This document shows positions 1 through 10,371 of a stretch of 46,404 nt of DNA, piece after piece (position 1 is the first letter of the stretch; every line of letters starts with the position of its first letter). Source of the stretch: Gallionella sp. (GTDB lineage Bacteria > Pseudomonadota > Gammaproteobacteria > Burkholderiales > Gallionellaceae); contig JAQTZW010000018.1 of assembly GCA_028687575.1 (NCBI GenBank), positions 1-46,404 of the forward strand, read 5' to 3'. The translations under genes and the position numbers were made by a program. The notes beneath the pieces are model-generated. The model did not search any database. It saw only the letters and a list, made by a program, of their open reading frames with translations, and was not told where the DNA came from.

Positions 1-125
1 TTTTGAGGTCAATATGTTCGATAAAACCCCAATAAATCAAATGGTTGCAAATGCGATACAGAATCTTGACGAACCGGACATCAGTAAACAATTGAATCTA
101 TTCGATTTTTAACCGGACAGTAGTG
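1..125 (+). mobile_element. Terminal 125 bp of an insertion sequence (left copy)
   Basis: These 125 bases are repeated exactly, in inverted orientation, at 46279-46403 (position p pairs with 46404-p). The match stops sharply at 125/126, where ftsA-downstream host DNA begins, so the IS end is probably here. The outermost bases read inward from the host side are CACTACTGTCCGGTTAA. The segment carries the 3' end of a transposase gene, with the stop 13 bases from the element end. Only the end of the element is in the window; target-site duplications and the other terminal repeat cannot be seen. Both copies have nearly the same length, which suits a contig that broke at a multi-copy IS. Confidence 0.85.
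2..112 (+). pseudogene. IS4-like transposase, C-terminal fragment (cut by window edge)
   Basis: An open frame runs in from the window edge and ends with TAA at 110-112, giving 36 residues that begin FEVNMFDKTPINQM and finish KQLNLFDF. An LFDF end after an F-(D/E)-K-T-P motif is familiar from IS4-family transposases of the ISPepr1 type; this is recall of family appearance, not a search. The DDE catalytic residues lie outside the window. It is partial because the window ends here, not necessarily because the gene is broken. It runs tail-to-tail with ftsA. Confidence 0.65.
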
Positions 126-162
126 GCCAAATTACCCAAAACCAAACGCTGCGCCAGCTTAG

Positions 163-1398
163 CTAAAAATTATTCCTGAACCACCCCTTCATCCCTTCCA
201 CCAACTCGCCGAATGAACTACCCTGCTTGCGCGTTTCCTCATTGCGCAGATGCGATTCCACCCCACATAAAAGCAGCCCCACGCCGGTGGACATGCGTGG
301 TGTTTTCACTACATCCGATAAGCCGCCGACATAGCGCGGAATGCCCAGCCTGACTGGCATGTGAAATATCTCTTCTCCCAATTCGACCATGCCTTGCATC
401 GCGCTGCTGCCACCGGTGATAACGATGCCAGACGACAATAAATCTTCGAATCCACTGCGCCTCAATTCAGCTTGCACCAGCGAATAAAGCTCTTCGACAC
501 GAGGTTCGATTACTTCAGCCAGTGTCTGACGTGACAGTGTGCGTGGCCCACGGTCTCCCACGCCCGGCACCTCGATCACCCCGCCGTCTGCCAATTGGCG
601 CAACGCGCAACCGTGACGGATCTTGATATCCTCGGCATCCTGGGTTGGCGTACGCAACGCCATCGCGATGTCGTTGGTGATCTGGTCACCGGCGATCGGG
701 ATGACGGCGGTATGGCGTATCGCGCCGCCGGTGAATACGGCAATGTCGGTCGTGCCACCACCAATGTCCACCAGGCACACACCCAACTCTTTCTCGTCCT
801 CCGCCAACACTGCTCTGCTTGAGGCTAACGGTTGCAGCACCAACTCATTGACTTCCAGGCCGCAGCGGTGAATGCACTTCATGATGTTCTGCACTGCCGC
901 GACTGCGCCGGTAACGATATGCACCTCGACATCCAGACGCATTCCGCTCATGCCCAACGGCTTCTTGATGCCGTCCTGCCCATCTATGCTGAACTCCTGC
1001 TCCAGCACATGCAGTTTTTCCTGATCGCCCGGCAAGCTGATGGAACTGGCGGTCTCTATCACACGGTCTATGTCCGCCTGAACAACCTCCTTGTCCTTGA
1101 TCTTCACCATGCCGCTCGAATTGATGCTGCGGATATGGCTACCCGCGATGCCGGTATACACCGCGCTGATCTTGCAGTCCGCCATCAGCTCGGCCTCTTC
1201 CAGCGCCCGCTGGATTGCGCTCACCGCGCCTTCGATGTTGACCACCATTCCTTTTCTCATGCCGGAAGAGACGTGCATGCCCATGCCGATGACCTCAAGC
1301 TTCCCGTCAGGCTTCACCTCACCCACGATAGCCACAATCTTGGAGGTACCAATATCCAGGCTTACCACCAGATTCTTCGTTTCTTTATTTCTGCTCAT
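163..1398 (-). CDS. ftsA: Cell division protein FtsA
   Basis: Actin-like ATPase that tethers FtsZ filaments to the inner membrane and helps recruit the later divisome. 411 residues, the usual length. Visible: phosphate-1 motif LDIGTSK (14-20), phosphate-2 motif DIGGGTTD (211-218), adenosine motif GIVITGGSS (324-332), and a C-terminal amphipathic tail ending KGWFRNNF that fits the membrane-targeting helix. The ATG at 1398 has GGAG 8 bases upstream. It is the last dcw gene seen; ftsQ lies 56 or so bases upstream. ftsZ normally follows directly, but only 37 bases separate the stop from an IS end, so the ftsA-ftsZ junction is either interrupted or lost to the window edge. Confidence 0.97.
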   Translation of the reverse strand: MSRNKETKNLVVSLDIGTSKIVAIVGEVKPDGKLEVIGMGMHVSSGMRKGMVVNIEGAVSAIQRALEEAELMADCKISAVYTGIAGSHIRSINSSGMVKIKDKEVVQADIDRVIETASSISLPGDQEKLHVLEQEFSIDGQDGIKKPLGMSGMRLDVEVHIVTGAVAAVQNIMKCIHRCGLEVNELVLQPLASSRAVLAEDEKELGVCLVDIGGGTTDIAVFTGGAIRHTAVIPIAGDQITNDIAMALRTPTQDAEDIKIRHGCALRQLADGGVIEVPGVGDRGPRTLSRQTLAEVIEPRVEELYSLVQAELRRSGFEDLLSSGIVITGGSSAMQGMVELGEEIFHMPVRLGIPRYVGGLSDVVKTPRMSTGVGLLLCGVESHLRNEETRKQGSSFGELVEGMKGWFRNNF

Positions 1399-1454
1399 CG
1401 TCCGTTCTCCAACACCCAGTTCTGTTTCCCCATCCTGCCAACCGTCATGTCCGC

Positions 1455-2210
1455 CTAAGCACTGCCATGTCGCACTCGCACCGCAAAACCATTGTGATAG
1501 CGCATATCCACGTACTGCACTTGCAACCTCTGCGAGGTTTTTTCAACTTCCTCGCCTTGCTTTGCCGCAGCTTCCTGCATCGTCCCCAGACTATAGGGAT
1601 ACACCGTCACGAATCTCGCCAGCCGTTGCTGCAACTCGTCGCGCCCTAGCTCCACTACCATTTCATTGCTGAGATGCATCTGCCAGGCATGGCGAGGCGA
1701 CAACACCAGTTGCTTCACTTGCAAATCCAGCGGTTTAAGTTGCTGGCTGAATTTTTCATATTGCACTGCCATCTCAGCCGAACTGCCGGCGAAACCGACG
1801 AACTCAGGCAAGGCCTGTTCTGTTTCCGCTGTAAACACCTCACCCTGCGTGTTCACCAGCGACTCGCCATTCCAGCGCGCCAGCGGCTGATGTTCCTCGA
1901 ATTCGACTGCCAGACTGCCCGGAAACGTGCGCCGGATACTGACGGTGCGCACCCAGGGCAGCTTCTGCAATGCTTGCCGCAAATGCTCGATGTCCACGGT
2001 GAAGAAATTTCCCCGCACCTCGCTTCTCACCACTTCACGCACCTGAGCCGCATCCAGTCGCTCAGGCTTGGCACTCAACTTCACACTATGTATCGGCAAC
2101 AGTTCTGGCCGATGCACCAGGTAATGTCCCGCGCCATACAGCACAGCCAGCACACTGAATGCCATCAGCACACTAGCGATGCCGCGCAGCAGGGTGGCGT
2201 TATCCCACAT
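1455..2210 (-). CDS. ftsQ: Cell division protein FtsQ
   Basis: Bitopic inner-membrane divisome protein linking early (FtsA/Z) and late (FtsW/I) components through FtsL/FtsB. With the ATG at 2210 it is 251 residues. The start MWDNATLL is typical of betaproteobacterial FtsQ, and GGAG sits 7 bases upstream; the frame stays open to a GTG at 2228, but that start has no comparable ribosome site. Visible: short cytoplasmic N-terminus, one hydrophobic segment (about residues 10-28), then a POTRA-type domain with the stretch around [19 protein letters not shown], then the beta domain. Its start lies 11 bases inside ddlB. Confidence 0.93.
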   Translation of the reverse strand: MWDNATLLRGIASVLMAFSVLAVLYGAGHYLVHRPELLPIHSVKLSAKPERLDAAQVREVVRSEVRGNFFTVDIEHLRQALQKLPWVRTVSIRRTFPGSLAVEFEEHQPLARWNGESLVNTQGEVFTAETEQALPEFVGFAGSSAEMAVQYEKFSQQLKPLDLQVKQLVLSPRHAWQMHLSNEMVVELGRDELQQRLARFVTVYPYSLGTMQEAAAKQGEEVEKTSQRLQVQYVDMRYHNGFAVRVRHGSA

Positions 2211-3150
2211 GCGCCAACTCCAGCACACGCAACACCAGTTCGTCGAAGCTGATTCCCGCCTGACGCGCCGCCATCGGCACCAGACTGTGGTCGGTCATGC
2301 CCGGCGAAGTGTTGGCTTCCAGCACATACGGCTGGCCATCGACGCTCATCAGGAAATCCACGCGCCCCCAACCCTGCCCGCCGATCAACTCGAAGGCGCA
2401 CTTGGCCAGGCGCTGCATCTCTGCTTCCTGTGCTGCATCCAGCCCGCAAGGGCAACGGTAGCGGGTGTCGTCGCGCAGATATTTCGCCTCGTAGTCATAG
2501 AACTCGTTGGCCGGTTCGATGCGGATCGCAGGCAACACCTGTCCGCCCAGTATCGCCACGGTGAATTCGCCGCCGCCGACGAAGCTCTCGGCAATCACCA
2601 GCGGATCGTGCTGCGCGGCATTGCGGTAAGCTGCATCCAGTTCGCCCACCGTTTTCACCTTGCTGATACCGACGCTGGAACCCTCGTTGGCCGGTTTGAC
2701 GAACAGCGGCAAACCCAGCTCGCGCACTACCGCATCGGGGTCGCTCTGTGCATCCAGCATCAGAAATTTCGGGATCGGCAACTGGCCGGCCTGCCACACC
2801 AGCTTGCTGCGCCACTTGTCCATACCCAGCGCCGAAGCCATCACGCCGCTGCCGGTGTATGGGATGCCCAGCAATTCCAGCGCGCCCTGCACCGTGCCGT
2901 CCTCGCCGCCGCGCCCGTGCAGCGCGATGAACACGCACTCAAAGCCCTGGTCGGCCAGTTCCTGCAAGTTGCGCTCTGCCGGGTCGAACGGGTGCGCGTC
3001 CACACCGCCGCGCAACAGCGCCGCCAGCACCGCCGCGCCGCTTTTGAGCGACACTTCGCGCTCGGCGGACGTTCCGCCGAACAGCACCGCGACCTTGCCG
3101 AAGCGTCCAGCGTCCGGCGTCGGACAATCATTCATTTCGTATTTACTCAT
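2200..3150 (-). CDS. ddlB: D-alanine--D-alanine ligase
   Basis: ATP-grasp enzyme that joins two D-Ala molecules to make the dipeptide added by MurF. 316 residues. Visible: [17 protein letters not shown] near the N-terminus, [18 protein letters not shown], the EGSSVGI loop, and the Mg-binding end [16 protein letters not shown]. The region just before MDKWRSK reads [12 protein letters not shown], as in D-Ala:D-Ala rather than D-Ala:D-Lac ligases. The ATG at 3150 overlaps the murB stop in an ATGA, and an extra in-frame ATG lies at 3135, so the N-terminal few residues are uncertain. Cytoplasmic. Confidence 0.95.
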   Translation of the reverse strand: MSKYEMNDCPTPDAGRFGKVAVLFGGTSAEREVSLKSGAAVLAALLRGGVDAHPFDPAERNLQELADQGFECVFIALHGRGGEDGTVQGALELLGIPYTGSGVMASALGMDKWRSKLVWQAGQLPIPKFLMLDAQSDPDAVVRELGLPLFVKPANEGSSVGISKVKTVGELDAAYRNAAQHDPLVIAESFVGGGEFTVAILGGQVLPAIRIEPANEFYDYEAKYLRDDTRYRCPCGLDAAQEAEMQRLAKCAFELIGGQGWGRVDFLMSVDGQPYVLEANTSPGMTDHSLVPMAARQAGISFDELVLRVLELAHVG

Positions 3151-4163
3151 GGCTTGTTCGCCTCTCCGATGATTCTTACTTCCGGGTGCAGATCCACCCC
3201 GGTCTGCTGCAATACGGTGTTGCGCACCAGTGCTATCAGACTTTCGATATCCGCCGCCGTCGCCTCAGCCACATTGACGATAAAATTCGCGTGTTTCTCT
3301 GACACCTGCGCGCCGCCCTGCCTAAATCCTTTCAGCCCGCACTGCTCTATCAGCCGCGCCGCATGGTCGCCCGGCGGATTGCGGAACACCGAACCCGCAT
3401 TCGGCAGATTCAGCGGCTGGCTGGCGATGCGTTTGGCCAGCAACGTCTTGATCTGCTCACGCGATTGCTCGGCGTCGCCGGGCGCGAAGCACAGCCATGC
3501 GCCGACGAAAAATTCTTCTTGGGGAAGAGATAAGGGGGAAGGGGTAAGGGTAAAACCCTCGCCCTCTGTCACCGCACCGCTCTTCCCTCTTCCCTCTTCA
3601 CCCTTCTCCCGCAGCTTCACGCTGCGATACCCCACCTCGTACTCCGCTGGGGTACGCTCCAGTAATTCGCCGCGCCGGTTCACCAGTTGCACGCGCTCGA
3701 CATGCTGCCAGGTCTCGCCGCCGTAGCATCCGGCGTTCATCGCCAGCATGCCACCCACCGTGCCGGGGATGCCGGCAAAGAATTCCGCGCCGCCCAAATC
3801 GTGCAATGCGGCGAAACGCGCCAGTTTCGCGCCCGGCACGCCAGCTCCGGCGTAGATGCTGCCATCAGCCTGCATACTCAATTCGCGCAGCGCGCCGTGC
3901 ATCAGCAGCACCGTGCCGCGCACCCCGCCGTCGCGCACCAGCAGGTTGCTGCCCAGCCCCACCGCCAGCAGCGGCTCACCGTCCGGCAGAGCGCGCAGGA
4001 AGGCGCACAGGTCGGCCAGATCGGCTGGCTGGTAGACGCGATCCGCCACGCCGCCGGCGCGCCAGCTGGTGTGCCGGCTCATAGTCACCGCCAGGCGCAA
4101 CTCGCCCCGCAGTGCCTGCGCCTGCTCGCGGGTTGCAAATCGTATCGGTTCGCTCATGTTCAT
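3147..4163 (-). CDS. murB: UDP-N-acetylenolpyruvoylglucosamine reductase with 32-residue insertion
   Basis: FAD enzyme that reduces UDP-GlcNAc-enolpyruvate to UDP-MurNAc with NADPH. 338 residues. Visible: SWRAGG (33-38), FAD loop [10 protein letters not shown] (71-80), GIPGTVGG (131-138), YRSVK (179-183) with the substrate arginine, the catalytic serine in GSVFRNP (Ser258), and the C-terminal HPEV glutamate (Glu328). Between YRSVK and EEFFVGAW sits a charged, Gly/Lys/Glu then Thr/Pro/Ser-rich stretch (about 184-215) that I do not recognise from other MurB proteins. It is encoded by a heptamer-built inverted repeat, and its length keeps the frame. Without it the protein would be about 306 residues. 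Whether it is tolerated as a surface loop is inference, but murB is essential and the frame is intact. Confidence 0.95.
   Translation of the reverse strand: MNMSEPIRFATREQAQALRGELRLAVTMSRHTSWRAGGVADRVYQPADLADLCAFLRALPDGEPLLAVGLGSNLLVRDGGVRGTVLLMHGALRELSMQADGSIYAGAGVPGAKLARFAALHDLGGAEFFAGIPGTVGGMLAMNAGCYGGETWQHVERVQLVNRRGELLERTPAEYEVGYRSVKLREKGEEGRGKSGAVTEGEGFTLTPSPLSLPQEEFFVGAWLCFAPGDAEQSREQIKTLLAKRIASQPLNLPNAGSVFRNPPGDHAARLIEQCGLKGFRQGGAQVSEKHANFIVNVAEATAADIESLIALVRNTVLQQTGVDLHPEVRIIGEANKP
3519..3614 (-). repeat. Heptamer inverted-repeat element inserted in frame in murB
   Basis: Left arm 3521-3548 is four 7-base units (GGGGAAG, AGATAAG, GGGGAAG, GGGTAAG); right arm 3582-3609, read on the minus strand, is four units (GGAGAAG, GGTGAAG, AGGGAAG, AGGGAAG). 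The arms face each other around a 33-base core with a small AGGGT/ACCCT hairpin. The architecture is the same as that of the murG-murC element (4x7 arms, core, 4x7 arms) although the unit sequence differs. The affected coding stretch is 96 bases, divisible by three, so murB stays open. Confidence 0.8.
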
Positions 4164-4165
4164 TT

Positions 4166-5566
4166 TCAGGCTTGTGTCATCTGTACGATCTCGGCCGGCA
4201 CGTTGCCGATCGATCCCGCCCCCATGGTCAGCACCACGTCGCCGTCGCGCGCCAGTTGCAGCACGGTCTGCGCCATGCCGGCGATATCCTCGACGAACAC
4301 TGCCTCGCTCTGCCCGGCCAGGCGCAGCGCGTGCATCATCGCGCGCCCGTCCGCTGCAACCAGCGGAGGCTCCCCCGCCGCATAGATTTCGGCCAGCAGC
4401 ACGGCATCCACGCCGCGCAACACCTTGACGAAATCCTCGAACAGGTCACGGGTGCGCGTGTAGCGATGCGGCTGGAACGCCAGCACCAGCCGGCGCCCCG
4501 GGAACGCACCGCGCACCGCTTCCAGCGTGGCCGCCATCTCCACCGGATGATGGCCGTAATCGTCTATCAGCGTGAAGCTGCCGCCGTCCGGCAGGGCGAT
4601 TTCGCCATAGCGCTGAAGGCGACGGCCTACGCCCTGGAAACCCGCCAGCGCCGCAATGATGGCCTCGTCTGCCACGCCGACTTCCAGCGCAATCGAGATT
4701 GCCGCCAGTGAATTCAGCACGTTGTGCCGGCCCGGCAGATTGACGGTGATCTCCAGGTCGCGCGGATGCCTGTCGTTGCGACACTGCGCGGTGAAGCGCA
4801 TCTGGCCGCCCTCGGCGCGCACGTTGATTGCGCGCACGTCCGCGTCTTCGCTGAAGCCGTAGGTCGTCACCGGCTTGGTGATGCGCGGCAAAATTTCGCG
4901 CACATTGGCATCGTCCACGCACAGCATCGCCCGCCCGTAGAACGGCAGGTGCTCGACGAAATCCACGAATGCCTGCTTCAGCCGATCAAAGTTGTGCCCG
5001 TAGGTCTCCATATGGTCGGCATCTATATTCGTGATGACCGCCAGTATCGGTTGCAGATACAAGAAGGAAGCATCGGACTCGTCAGCCTCCACCACGATGA
5101 ATTCGCTGGTGCCGAGCTTGGCGTTGGTGCCGCTGCTGTTGAGCCTGCCGCCAATCACAAAAGTCGGGTCGAAGCCACCTTGTGCCAACACGCTGGCAGT
5201 CAGACTGGTGGTCGTGGTTTTGCCGTGCGTGCCGGCGATGGCGATGCCCTGACGCAAACGCATCAGTTCGGCCAGCATCATCGCGCGCGGCACGATGGGG
5301 ATATGGCGTTCTCGTGCAGCCACCACTTCGGGATTGTCGCGACCCACGGCGGTGGAAGTCACCACCACGTCGGCGTCCGTCAAGTTTTCGGCGGCATGAC
5401 CGATGGACAGTGTCACACCCAGCTGACGTAGACGTCGTGTCGCAGCGCCTTCCCCCAGATCGGAACCACTCACCTGATAGCCGAGATTCAGCAACACCTC
5501 GGCGATGCCGTTCATGCCTGTTCCACCGATTCCGACAAAATGGATATGCTTGATTTTATGCTTCAT
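4166..5566 (-). CDS. murC: UDP-N-acetylmuramate--L-alanine ligase
   Basis: First Mur ligase: adds L-Ala to UDP-MurNAc using ATP. 466 residues, normal for the family. Visible: Rossmann-like [15 protein letters not shown] (11-25), ATP loop GTHGKTTTT (112-120), [31 protein letters not shown] and the C-terminal [14 protein letters not shown] typical of MurC. The ATG at 5566 has only a weak ribosome site, and the upstream spacer is taken up by the heptamer repeat element, so its translation may not be coupled to murG the way most of this operon is coupled. murB starts two bases after its stop. Confidence 0.97.
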   Translation of the reverse strand: MKHKIKHIHFVGIGGTGMNGIAEVLLNLGYQVSGSDLGEGAATRRLRQLGVTLSIGHAAENLTDADVVVTSTAVGRDNPEVVAARERHIPIVPRAMMLAELMRLRQGIAIAGTHGKTTTTSLTASVLAQGGFDPTFVIGGRLNSSGTNAKLGTSEFIVVEADESDASFLYLQPILAVITNIDADHMETYGHNFDRLKQAFVDFVEHLPFYGRAMLCVDDANVREILPRITKPVTTYGFSEDADVRAINVRAEGGQMRFTAQCRNDRHPRDLEITVNLPGRHNVLNSLAAISIALEVGVADEAIIAALAGFQGVGRRLQRYGEIALPDGGSFTLIDDYGHHPVEMAATLEAVRGAFPGRRLVLAFQPHRYTRTRDLFEDFVKVLRGVDAVLLAEIYAAGEPPLVAADGRAMMHALRLAGQSEAVFVEDIAGMAQTVLQLARDGDVVLTMGAGSIGNVPAEIVQMTQA

Positions 5567-5575
5567 AATTTTTCT

Positions 5576-5679
5576 GTGAAACGTGAAAGGTGAAACGTGA
5601 AATATTTCCTCTCCCGCTTGCGGGTGAGGGTTGGAATGTGGAAGTTTTTACGTTTCACTTTTCACCTTTCACGTTTCAC
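5576..5679. repeat. Heptamer inverted-repeat element between murG and murC
   Basis: Left arm 5576-5603 is four units: GTGAAAC, GTGAAAG, GTGAAAC, GTGAAAT. Right arm 5652-5679 is four units of the complement: GTTTCAC, TTTTCAC, CTTTCAC, GTTTCAC. The 48-base core contains a second hairpin, CCTCTCCCGC / GCGGGTGAGG, with a two-base loop (about 5610-5631). As transcribed RNA the whole element could fold into a long stem between the murG and murC messages. It fills virtually the whole 117-base gap, one of only two sizeable gaps in the operon. Confidence 0.9.
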
Positions 5680-5683
5680 TTGG

Positions 5684-6745
5684 TTAACCTGCCAGTTCGG
5701 CGCAAGCCTGCGCCACCCGTTGTGCCGCATCCGTCCTGGCCACGCTGCGCGCCTGTTGCGCCATCTTAAATAATGCTTCCCTGTCCAGCCCCGCCAGCCA
5801 CTGCGCCAACCGTTCTGTGTTCAGCTCCGGCTGCGGCCACAGTTCTGCCGCGCCGCGCTCGCTCAAAAAGCGCGCGTTGTGCGTCTGGTGATCGTCCACC
5901 GCATGCGGGAACGGAATCAGCAGGCTGGCCACACCTGCCGCCGCCAGCTCGGCTACCGTCAACGCGCCGGCGCGGCAGATCACCAGATCGGCCCCGGCAT
6001 AGCTTGCCGCCATGTCGTCTATGAACGGGCGGATGTCCGCCGCCACTCCGGCCTGCTGATACAGTCCGACTACCGTTTCGTGATGCTGTTTGCCAGTCTG
6101 GTGCAGCACTTCGGGGCGCGCTGCTTCAGGCATCAGCGCCAATGCCGCCGGCACGGCCTGATTGATCGCCTGCGCGCCCAGACTGCCGCCCACCACCAGC
6201 ACTTTCAGCCGTCCGTGCCTCGCGCCATAACGCTGTGCAGGTTCCGGCAGTGCGGCGATGGACGCACGCACCGGGTTGCCGCACCAGTTGGCGCGTGGCA
6301 GCACGTCCGGGAAGCCGCTCATCACCCGGTCGGCCACTTTCCCCAACACTTTGTTGCTCAAGCCCGCCACCGAATTCTGCTCGTGTATCACCAGCGGACG
6401 GCGCAGCAGCGCAGCCATCATGCCGCCGGGGAAGGTGATATAACCGCCCATGCCCAGTACCACGTCGGGCCGGTGTTCAAATATCGCCGCAGCGCTCTGC
6501 CACAGTGCGACCACAAGGTTTAACGGCAGCATCAGCTTGCGCAGCAACCCCTTGCCGCGCAGCCCGGAGAACCGTACCAGCGCCATCGGGTAACCGTGCT
6601 TGGGCACCAGTTCCGCCTCCATGCTGTTAGGCGCGCCCAGCCAGGTCACGCTCCAGCCCTCTGCGCGCAGCACGTCTGCGACCGCCAGCGCTGGGAAGAT
6701 GTGGCCGCCGGTTCCGCCCGCCATGATCAGGATGGAGCGATTCAT
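5684..6745 (-). CDS. murG: UDP-GlcNAc:lipid I N-acetylglucosaminyltransferase
   Basis: Peripheral membrane GT28 enzyme that adds GlcNAc to lipid I to make lipid II. 353 residues from the ATG at 6745. The frame stays open 60 codons further up, but that part is the shadow of ftsW; the chosen ATG overlaps the ftsW stop as ATGA and begins [15 protein letters not shown], the canonical N-terminus. Visible: first G loop GGTGGH (10-15), HEQNSVAG, second G loop [10 protein letters not shown], and the donor-binding [14 protein letters not shown] followed by [10 protein letters not shown]. Its stop lies a few bases from the heptamer repeat element. Confidence 0.96.
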   Translation of the reverse strand: MNRSILIMAGGTGGHIFPALAVADVLRAEGWSVTWLGAPNSMEAELVPKHGYPMALVRFSGLRGKGLLRKLMLPLNLVVALWQSAAAIFEHRPDVVLGMGGYITFPGGMMAALLRRPLVIHEQNSVAGLSNKVLGKVADRVMSGFPDVLPRANWCGNPVRASIAALPEPAQRYGARHGRLKVLVVGGSLGAQAINQAVPAALALMPEAARPEVLHQTGKQHHETVVGLYQQAGVAADIRPFIDDMAASYAGADLVICRAGALTVAELAAAGVASLLIPFPHAVDDHQTHNARFLSERGAAELWPQPELNTERLAQWLAGLDREALFKMAQQARSVARTDAAQRVAQACAELAG

Positions 6746-7905
6746 TCCTTCATCCCCCGTGCGATGCGCCGATTCTCGTAATCCACCCGCAGCAGCACCG
6801 CCGCCGCGATGCAGTTCACCACCACACCGCTGCCGCCGAAACTCAGGAATGGCAAGGTCAGCCCCTTGGTCGGCAACACGCCCATATTCACGCCGATGTT
6901 GATGAATGCCTGTGCGCCAAACCACACGCCTATGCCCTGTGCCACCAACGCGGAGAAGTTACGCTCCAGAAATGCCGCACTGCGCCCGATCTGCAAGGCA
7001 CGCACCACCACCAGCGCGAACAGCAGCAGCACGCAAGCCACGCCCACCAGCCCCAGTTCCTCGGCGATCACCGCCATCAGGAAATCGGTATGTGCTTCCG
7101 GCAGGTAGAACAGTTTTTCGACACTTGCGCCAAGTCCCACGCCGAACCATTCGCCGCGTCCGAACGCAATCAGCGCATGGCTCAACTGGTAGCCCTTGCC
7201 GAACTGGTCATCCCAGGGATTCATGAATCCAACCACCCGCTCCATTCGATATTTCGAGGAGAAAATCAGTGCCGTGAACGCCATCGGCAATGCCACTGCC
7301 AGCGCGACGAACACTTTGCCGTTGAAACCACCCAGCCACAGCGTGCCGAAGGCGATGGAAATGATCACCACAAATGCGCCCATGTCAGGCTCGAACAACA
7401 ACAGCGCACCGACCACCGCCATCACCAGAAACATTGGCAAAAATGCCTGTTTGAACAAATGTTTAACTTTAGCCTTGCGCGCCGTGTAATCGGCCGCATA
7501 CATCACCGCAAACAATTTCATCAGTTCTGATGGTTGCAGATTGACCACCACCAACGACAACCAGCGGCGACTGCCGTTCACCTCACGACCGATATGCGGG
7601 ATCAATACCAACACCAGTAGCACACCGCCCGCCATGAACAGCGTGCTCGCGCTGGATTGCCACGACTGCACCGGGATCTGAAATGCCACTGCGCCCGCAA
7701 GCAGCCCCACACCGATGAACATGGCATGTCGCAACAGGTAGTAACTCGCCTGATGATTGGTGAATTTGCTGCCCTCTGCCGTGGCGATGGACGACGAATA
7801 GACCATCACCAGCCCGATTGAGAGCAGCGCTGCGAACACCCAGGCCAGCAGCTCGTCATACTGCGACTGGGGCGGTTTGGTGCGCGTCCTGACTAGCGAG
7901 ACCAT
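6742..7905 (-). CDS. ftsW: SEDS peptidoglycan glycosyltransferase FtsW
   Basis: Polytopic inner-membrane SEDS protein that polymerises lipid II at the septum together with FtsI. 387 residues, about ten hydrophobic segments, short cytoplasmic N-terminus. Visible family stretches: [55 protein letters not shown] and the C-terminal [16 protein letters not shown]. Its position between murD and murG supports FtsW over RodA. Its start overlaps the murD end by 13 bases, and its stop forms the ATGA with murG. Confidence 0.96.
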   Translation of the reverse strand: MVSLVRTRTKPPQSQYDELLAWVFAALLSIGLVMVYSSSIATAEGSKFTNHQASYYLLRHAMFIGVGLLAGAVAFQIPVQSWQSSASTLFMAGGVLLVLVLIPHIGREVNGSRRWLSLVVVNLQPSELMKLFAVMYAADYTARKAKVKHLFKQAFLPMFLVMAVVGALLLFEPDMGAFVVIISIAFGTLWLGGFNGKVFVALAVALPMAFTALIFSSKYRMERVVGFMNPWDDQFGKGYQLSHALIAFGRGEWFGVGLGASVEKLFYLPEAHTDFLMAVIAEELGLVGVACVLLLFALVVVRALQIGRSAAFLERNFSALVAQGIGVWFGAQAFINIGVNMGVLPTKGLTLPFLSFGGSGVVVNCIAAAVLLRVDYENRRIARGMKE

Positions 7906-9287
7906 GCGCCCTCCTTCTGCAGCATCTTCACCGCAGCGACGAACACTTCCGCCCGGTGCGCGTAATTGCGGAACATGTCGAAGCTGGCGCAGGCAGGCGA
8001 CAGCAGCACCGCGTCACCCGGCAGCGCCAGTTTTGCGGCCTTGTTCACCGCCAACCGCATGTCGGCAGCGTGCTGGATGATCACGCCGCAACCGGCCAGT
8101 GCCGCTTCGATCAGCGGCGCGTCGCGCCCGATCAGCACCACCGCGCGGGCATGGCGCGCCACCGCTGGATTCAGCGGCGAGAAATCCTGTTCCTTGCCGA
8201 CGCCGCCCAGAATCACCACTGCGGGTCGACCCAGGCCTTCGAGCGCGGCAACCGTCGCACCGACGTTGGTCCCTTTGGAGTCATCGAAGTAATCGACCCC
8301 GTTCAGTTCACAGACCAGCTCGACTCTGTGCGGCAGCCCCTTGAAGCTCTTGAGTCCAGCCAGCAAAGGCGCCATCGGCAGATCGATGGCGCGGCACAGC
8401 GCAAGGGCTGCCAGTGCATTGGCGACATTGTGCAAACCGTTCAACTGCAATTCGGAGGCCATCATCAGCCGCTGCCCGCCCTGCATCAGCCAGATTGCAT
8501 CGCCCTCGCGGCTGATGCCGAAATCCTGTTCGTCAGCCGGCGCGTCGAGTCCGAAAGTCACCACACGGTGCGTCTCGCCATCCGCCATCGCGTGACTGCG
8601 CGCATCGTCGCGGTTCAGCACCTGCACCGCGCAGCCCATGAATATCCGCTGTTTGGCTACGGCATAACTGTCCATGCCATCGTAACGATCCAAGTGATCT
8701 TCGCTGATATTCAGCACCGTCGCAGAGTCGGCGTTCAGCGTGGAAGTGGTCTCCAACTGGAAACTGGACAACTCCAGCACCCACACCTCCGGCTGCTGTT
8801 TGCCGCGTTGCATCACGGCATCCAGTACCGCAGGCGAGATGTTGCCTGCCGCCAGTGCATCGCGGCCCGCCACCCGGCTCATGTGCTCGACCATGCTGGT
8901 GACGGTGGTCTTGCCGTTAGAGCCGGTGATTGCGACCACCTTGCTGCCCCCGCGATCCGCCTTGTTTGCCAGGTACCAGGCAAACAACTCCATGTCGCCC
9001 ACCACCGGTATGCCGCGCGCCACGCCGGCCGCAACCACCGGATCGGCCAGCGGCAAACCTGGACTGATGGCAATCAAATCAATGCCGTCAAACAGTGCTG
9101 CGCTGAACGCGCCGCAATGCACCTCACTTGAGCCGACCAAACGCACCACTTCTGCCAAACCCGGGGGGACTTCACGACTGTCTGCGACGCGCAGACTGAC
9201 TCCCTGCACGCTGAGCCAGCGCACCATGGAGAGCCCGGTCTCACCGAGACCCAGCACCAGCACAGTTTTGTCCTTGAGTTGTTTCAT
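7893..9287 (-). CDS. murD: UDP-N-acetylmuramoyl-L-alanine--D-glutamate ligase
   Basis: Second Mur ligase, adding D-Glu. 464 residues from the ATG at 9287 ([18 protein letters not shown]); the frame is open 28 codons further, but those are the shadow of the mraY end. The start forms an ATGA overlap with the mraY stop. Visible: N-terminal [14 protein letters not shown] loop [23 protein letters not shown] with the metal-ligand histidine, [11 protein letters not shown] and [11 protein letters not shown] in the C-terminal domain. Cytoplasmic. Confidence 0.96.
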   Translation of the reverse strand: MKQLKDKTVLVLGLGETGLSMVRWLSVQGVSLRVADSREVPPGLAEVVRLVGSSEVHCGAFSAALFDGIDLIAISPGLPLADPVVAAGVARGIPVVGDMELFAWYLANKADRGGSKVVAITGSNGKTTVTSMVEHMSRVAGRDALAAGNISPAVLDAVMQRGKQQPEVWVLELSSFQLETTSTLNADSATVLNISEDHLDRYDGMDSYAVAKQRIFMGCAVQVLNRDDARSHAMADGETHRVVTFGLDAPADEQDFGISREGDAIWLMQGGQRLMMASELQLNGLHNVANALAALALCRAIDLPMAPLLAGLKSFKGLPHRVELVCELNGVDYFDDSKGTNVGATVAALEGLGRPAVVILGGVGKEQDFSPLNPAVARHARAVVLIGRDAPLIEAALAGCGVIIQHAADMRLAVNKAAKLALPGDAVLLSPACASFDMFRNYAHRAEVFVAAVKMLQKEGAWSR

Positions 9288-10369
9288 CTCAGTTTTAATG
9301 TCGCCAAGCCCAGCAAAACCAGCATCATGGTGATGATCCAGAAGCGCACCACCACCTGTGTCTCTTTCCACCCCTTCAATTCATAGTGATGATGTAGCGG
9401 CGCCATGCGGAACACGCGTTTTCCCGTCAGCTTGAACGAAGCTACTTGTATGACCACCGACAAGGTCTCAACCACAAACACGCCGCCCATGATGAACAAC
9501 ACCAACTCCTGCCGCACAATCACCGCAACCACGCCGAGCGCTGCACCCAGCGCCAGTGCGCCGACGTCGCCCATGAACACCTCGGCGGGATACGCGTTAA
9601 ACCACAGGAAGGCCAACCCTGCACCCGCCACCCCGCCGCAGAAAACTGCCAGTTCACCCGCACCCGGCACATAGGGCACGCCCAGATATTTGGCGAACAC
9701 CACGTTGCCCGCCACATAGGCGAAGAACGCCAATGCGCTGCTGACCATCACGGTGGGCATGATTGCCAGTCCGTCCAATCCGTCGGTCAAATTCACCGCA
9801 TTGCTGGTGCCGACGATCACGAAATAGGTCAGCGCGATGAAGCCAAAGGCCGTGAGTGAAAATGTCAGATACTTCAAGAACGGGATGATGAGTTCGGTCT
9901 GCGCCGGAACCGTTGCGGTCTTCCACAGATAGACCGCGACCACTGTTGCAATGATGGATTGCCAGAACATCTTGGCTTTTGCCGACAGCCCCTTGGGATT
10001 GCGATGCACCACCTTGCGGTAGTCGTCCACCCAGCCAACTACGCCGAAGCCCAGTGTGGTTAACAGCACGACCCATACATAATGGTTGTGCAGATCGCCC
10101 CACAACAGCGTGGTGATGGCGATCGAGGTCAGGATCAGCGCGCCGCCCATGGTTGGCGTACCCGCCTTGACCAGATGGGTTTGCGGGCCGTCGTTGCGCA
10201 CCGATTGGCCGATCTTGTAGGCGGTCAGTTTGCGGATCATCGCCGGTCCGACCATGAACGAAATGAACAGCGCAGTCATCGCCGCCAGCATGGTGCGTAG
10301 CGTTATATAGTTGAATACACTAAAAAACCGTACATCCTCAGCCAGCCATTGTGCGAGTGCCAGTAGCAT
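9284..10369 (-). CDS. mraY: Phospho-N-acetylmuramoyl-pentapeptide-transferase
   Basis: Polytopic inner-membrane enzyme that moves phospho-MurNAc-pentapeptide from UDP to undecaprenyl phosphate, making lipid I. 361 residues, ten hydrophobic segments as in E. coli. Key residues visible: Asp pair in WVDDYRKV (115-116), NLTDGLDG (193-200), FMGDVG (265-270) and the HHH of [13 protein letters not shown] (326-328). Two bases separate it from murF upstream; its stop overlaps the murD start. Confidence 0.97.
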   Translation of the reverse strand: MLLALAQWLAEDVRFFSVFNYITLRTMLAAMTALFISFMVGPAMIRKLTAYKIGQSVRNDGPQTHLVKAGTPTMGGALILTSIAITTLLWGDLHNHYVWVVLLTTLGFGVVGWVDDYRKVVHRNPKGLSAKAKMFWQSIIATVVAVYLWKTATVPAQTELIIPFLKYLTFSLTAFGFIALTYFVIVGTSNAVNLTDGLDGLAIMPTVMVSSALAFFAYVAGNVVFAKYLGVPYVPGAGELAVFCGGVAGAGLAFLWFNAYPAEVFMGDVGALALGAALGVVAVIVRQELVLFIMGGVFVVETLSVVIQVASFKLTGKRVFRMAPLHHHYELKGWKETQVVVRFWIITMMLVLLGLATLKLR

Positions 10370-10371
10370 GT

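Noticed and set aside
2179..3726. Long plus-strand open frame (515 codons) opposite ddlB and murB
   Set aside because: It is antisense to two clear genes, has His/Arg/Gln-rich low-quality composition and no recognisable domain; it is a GC-driven shadow.
6746..6925. N-terminal extension of murG (and similar for murD, murF, rsmH, gnd, rarA)
   Set aside because: Each extension overlaps the preceding gene in another frame and lacks family similarity; canonical N-termini begin at the internal ATG.
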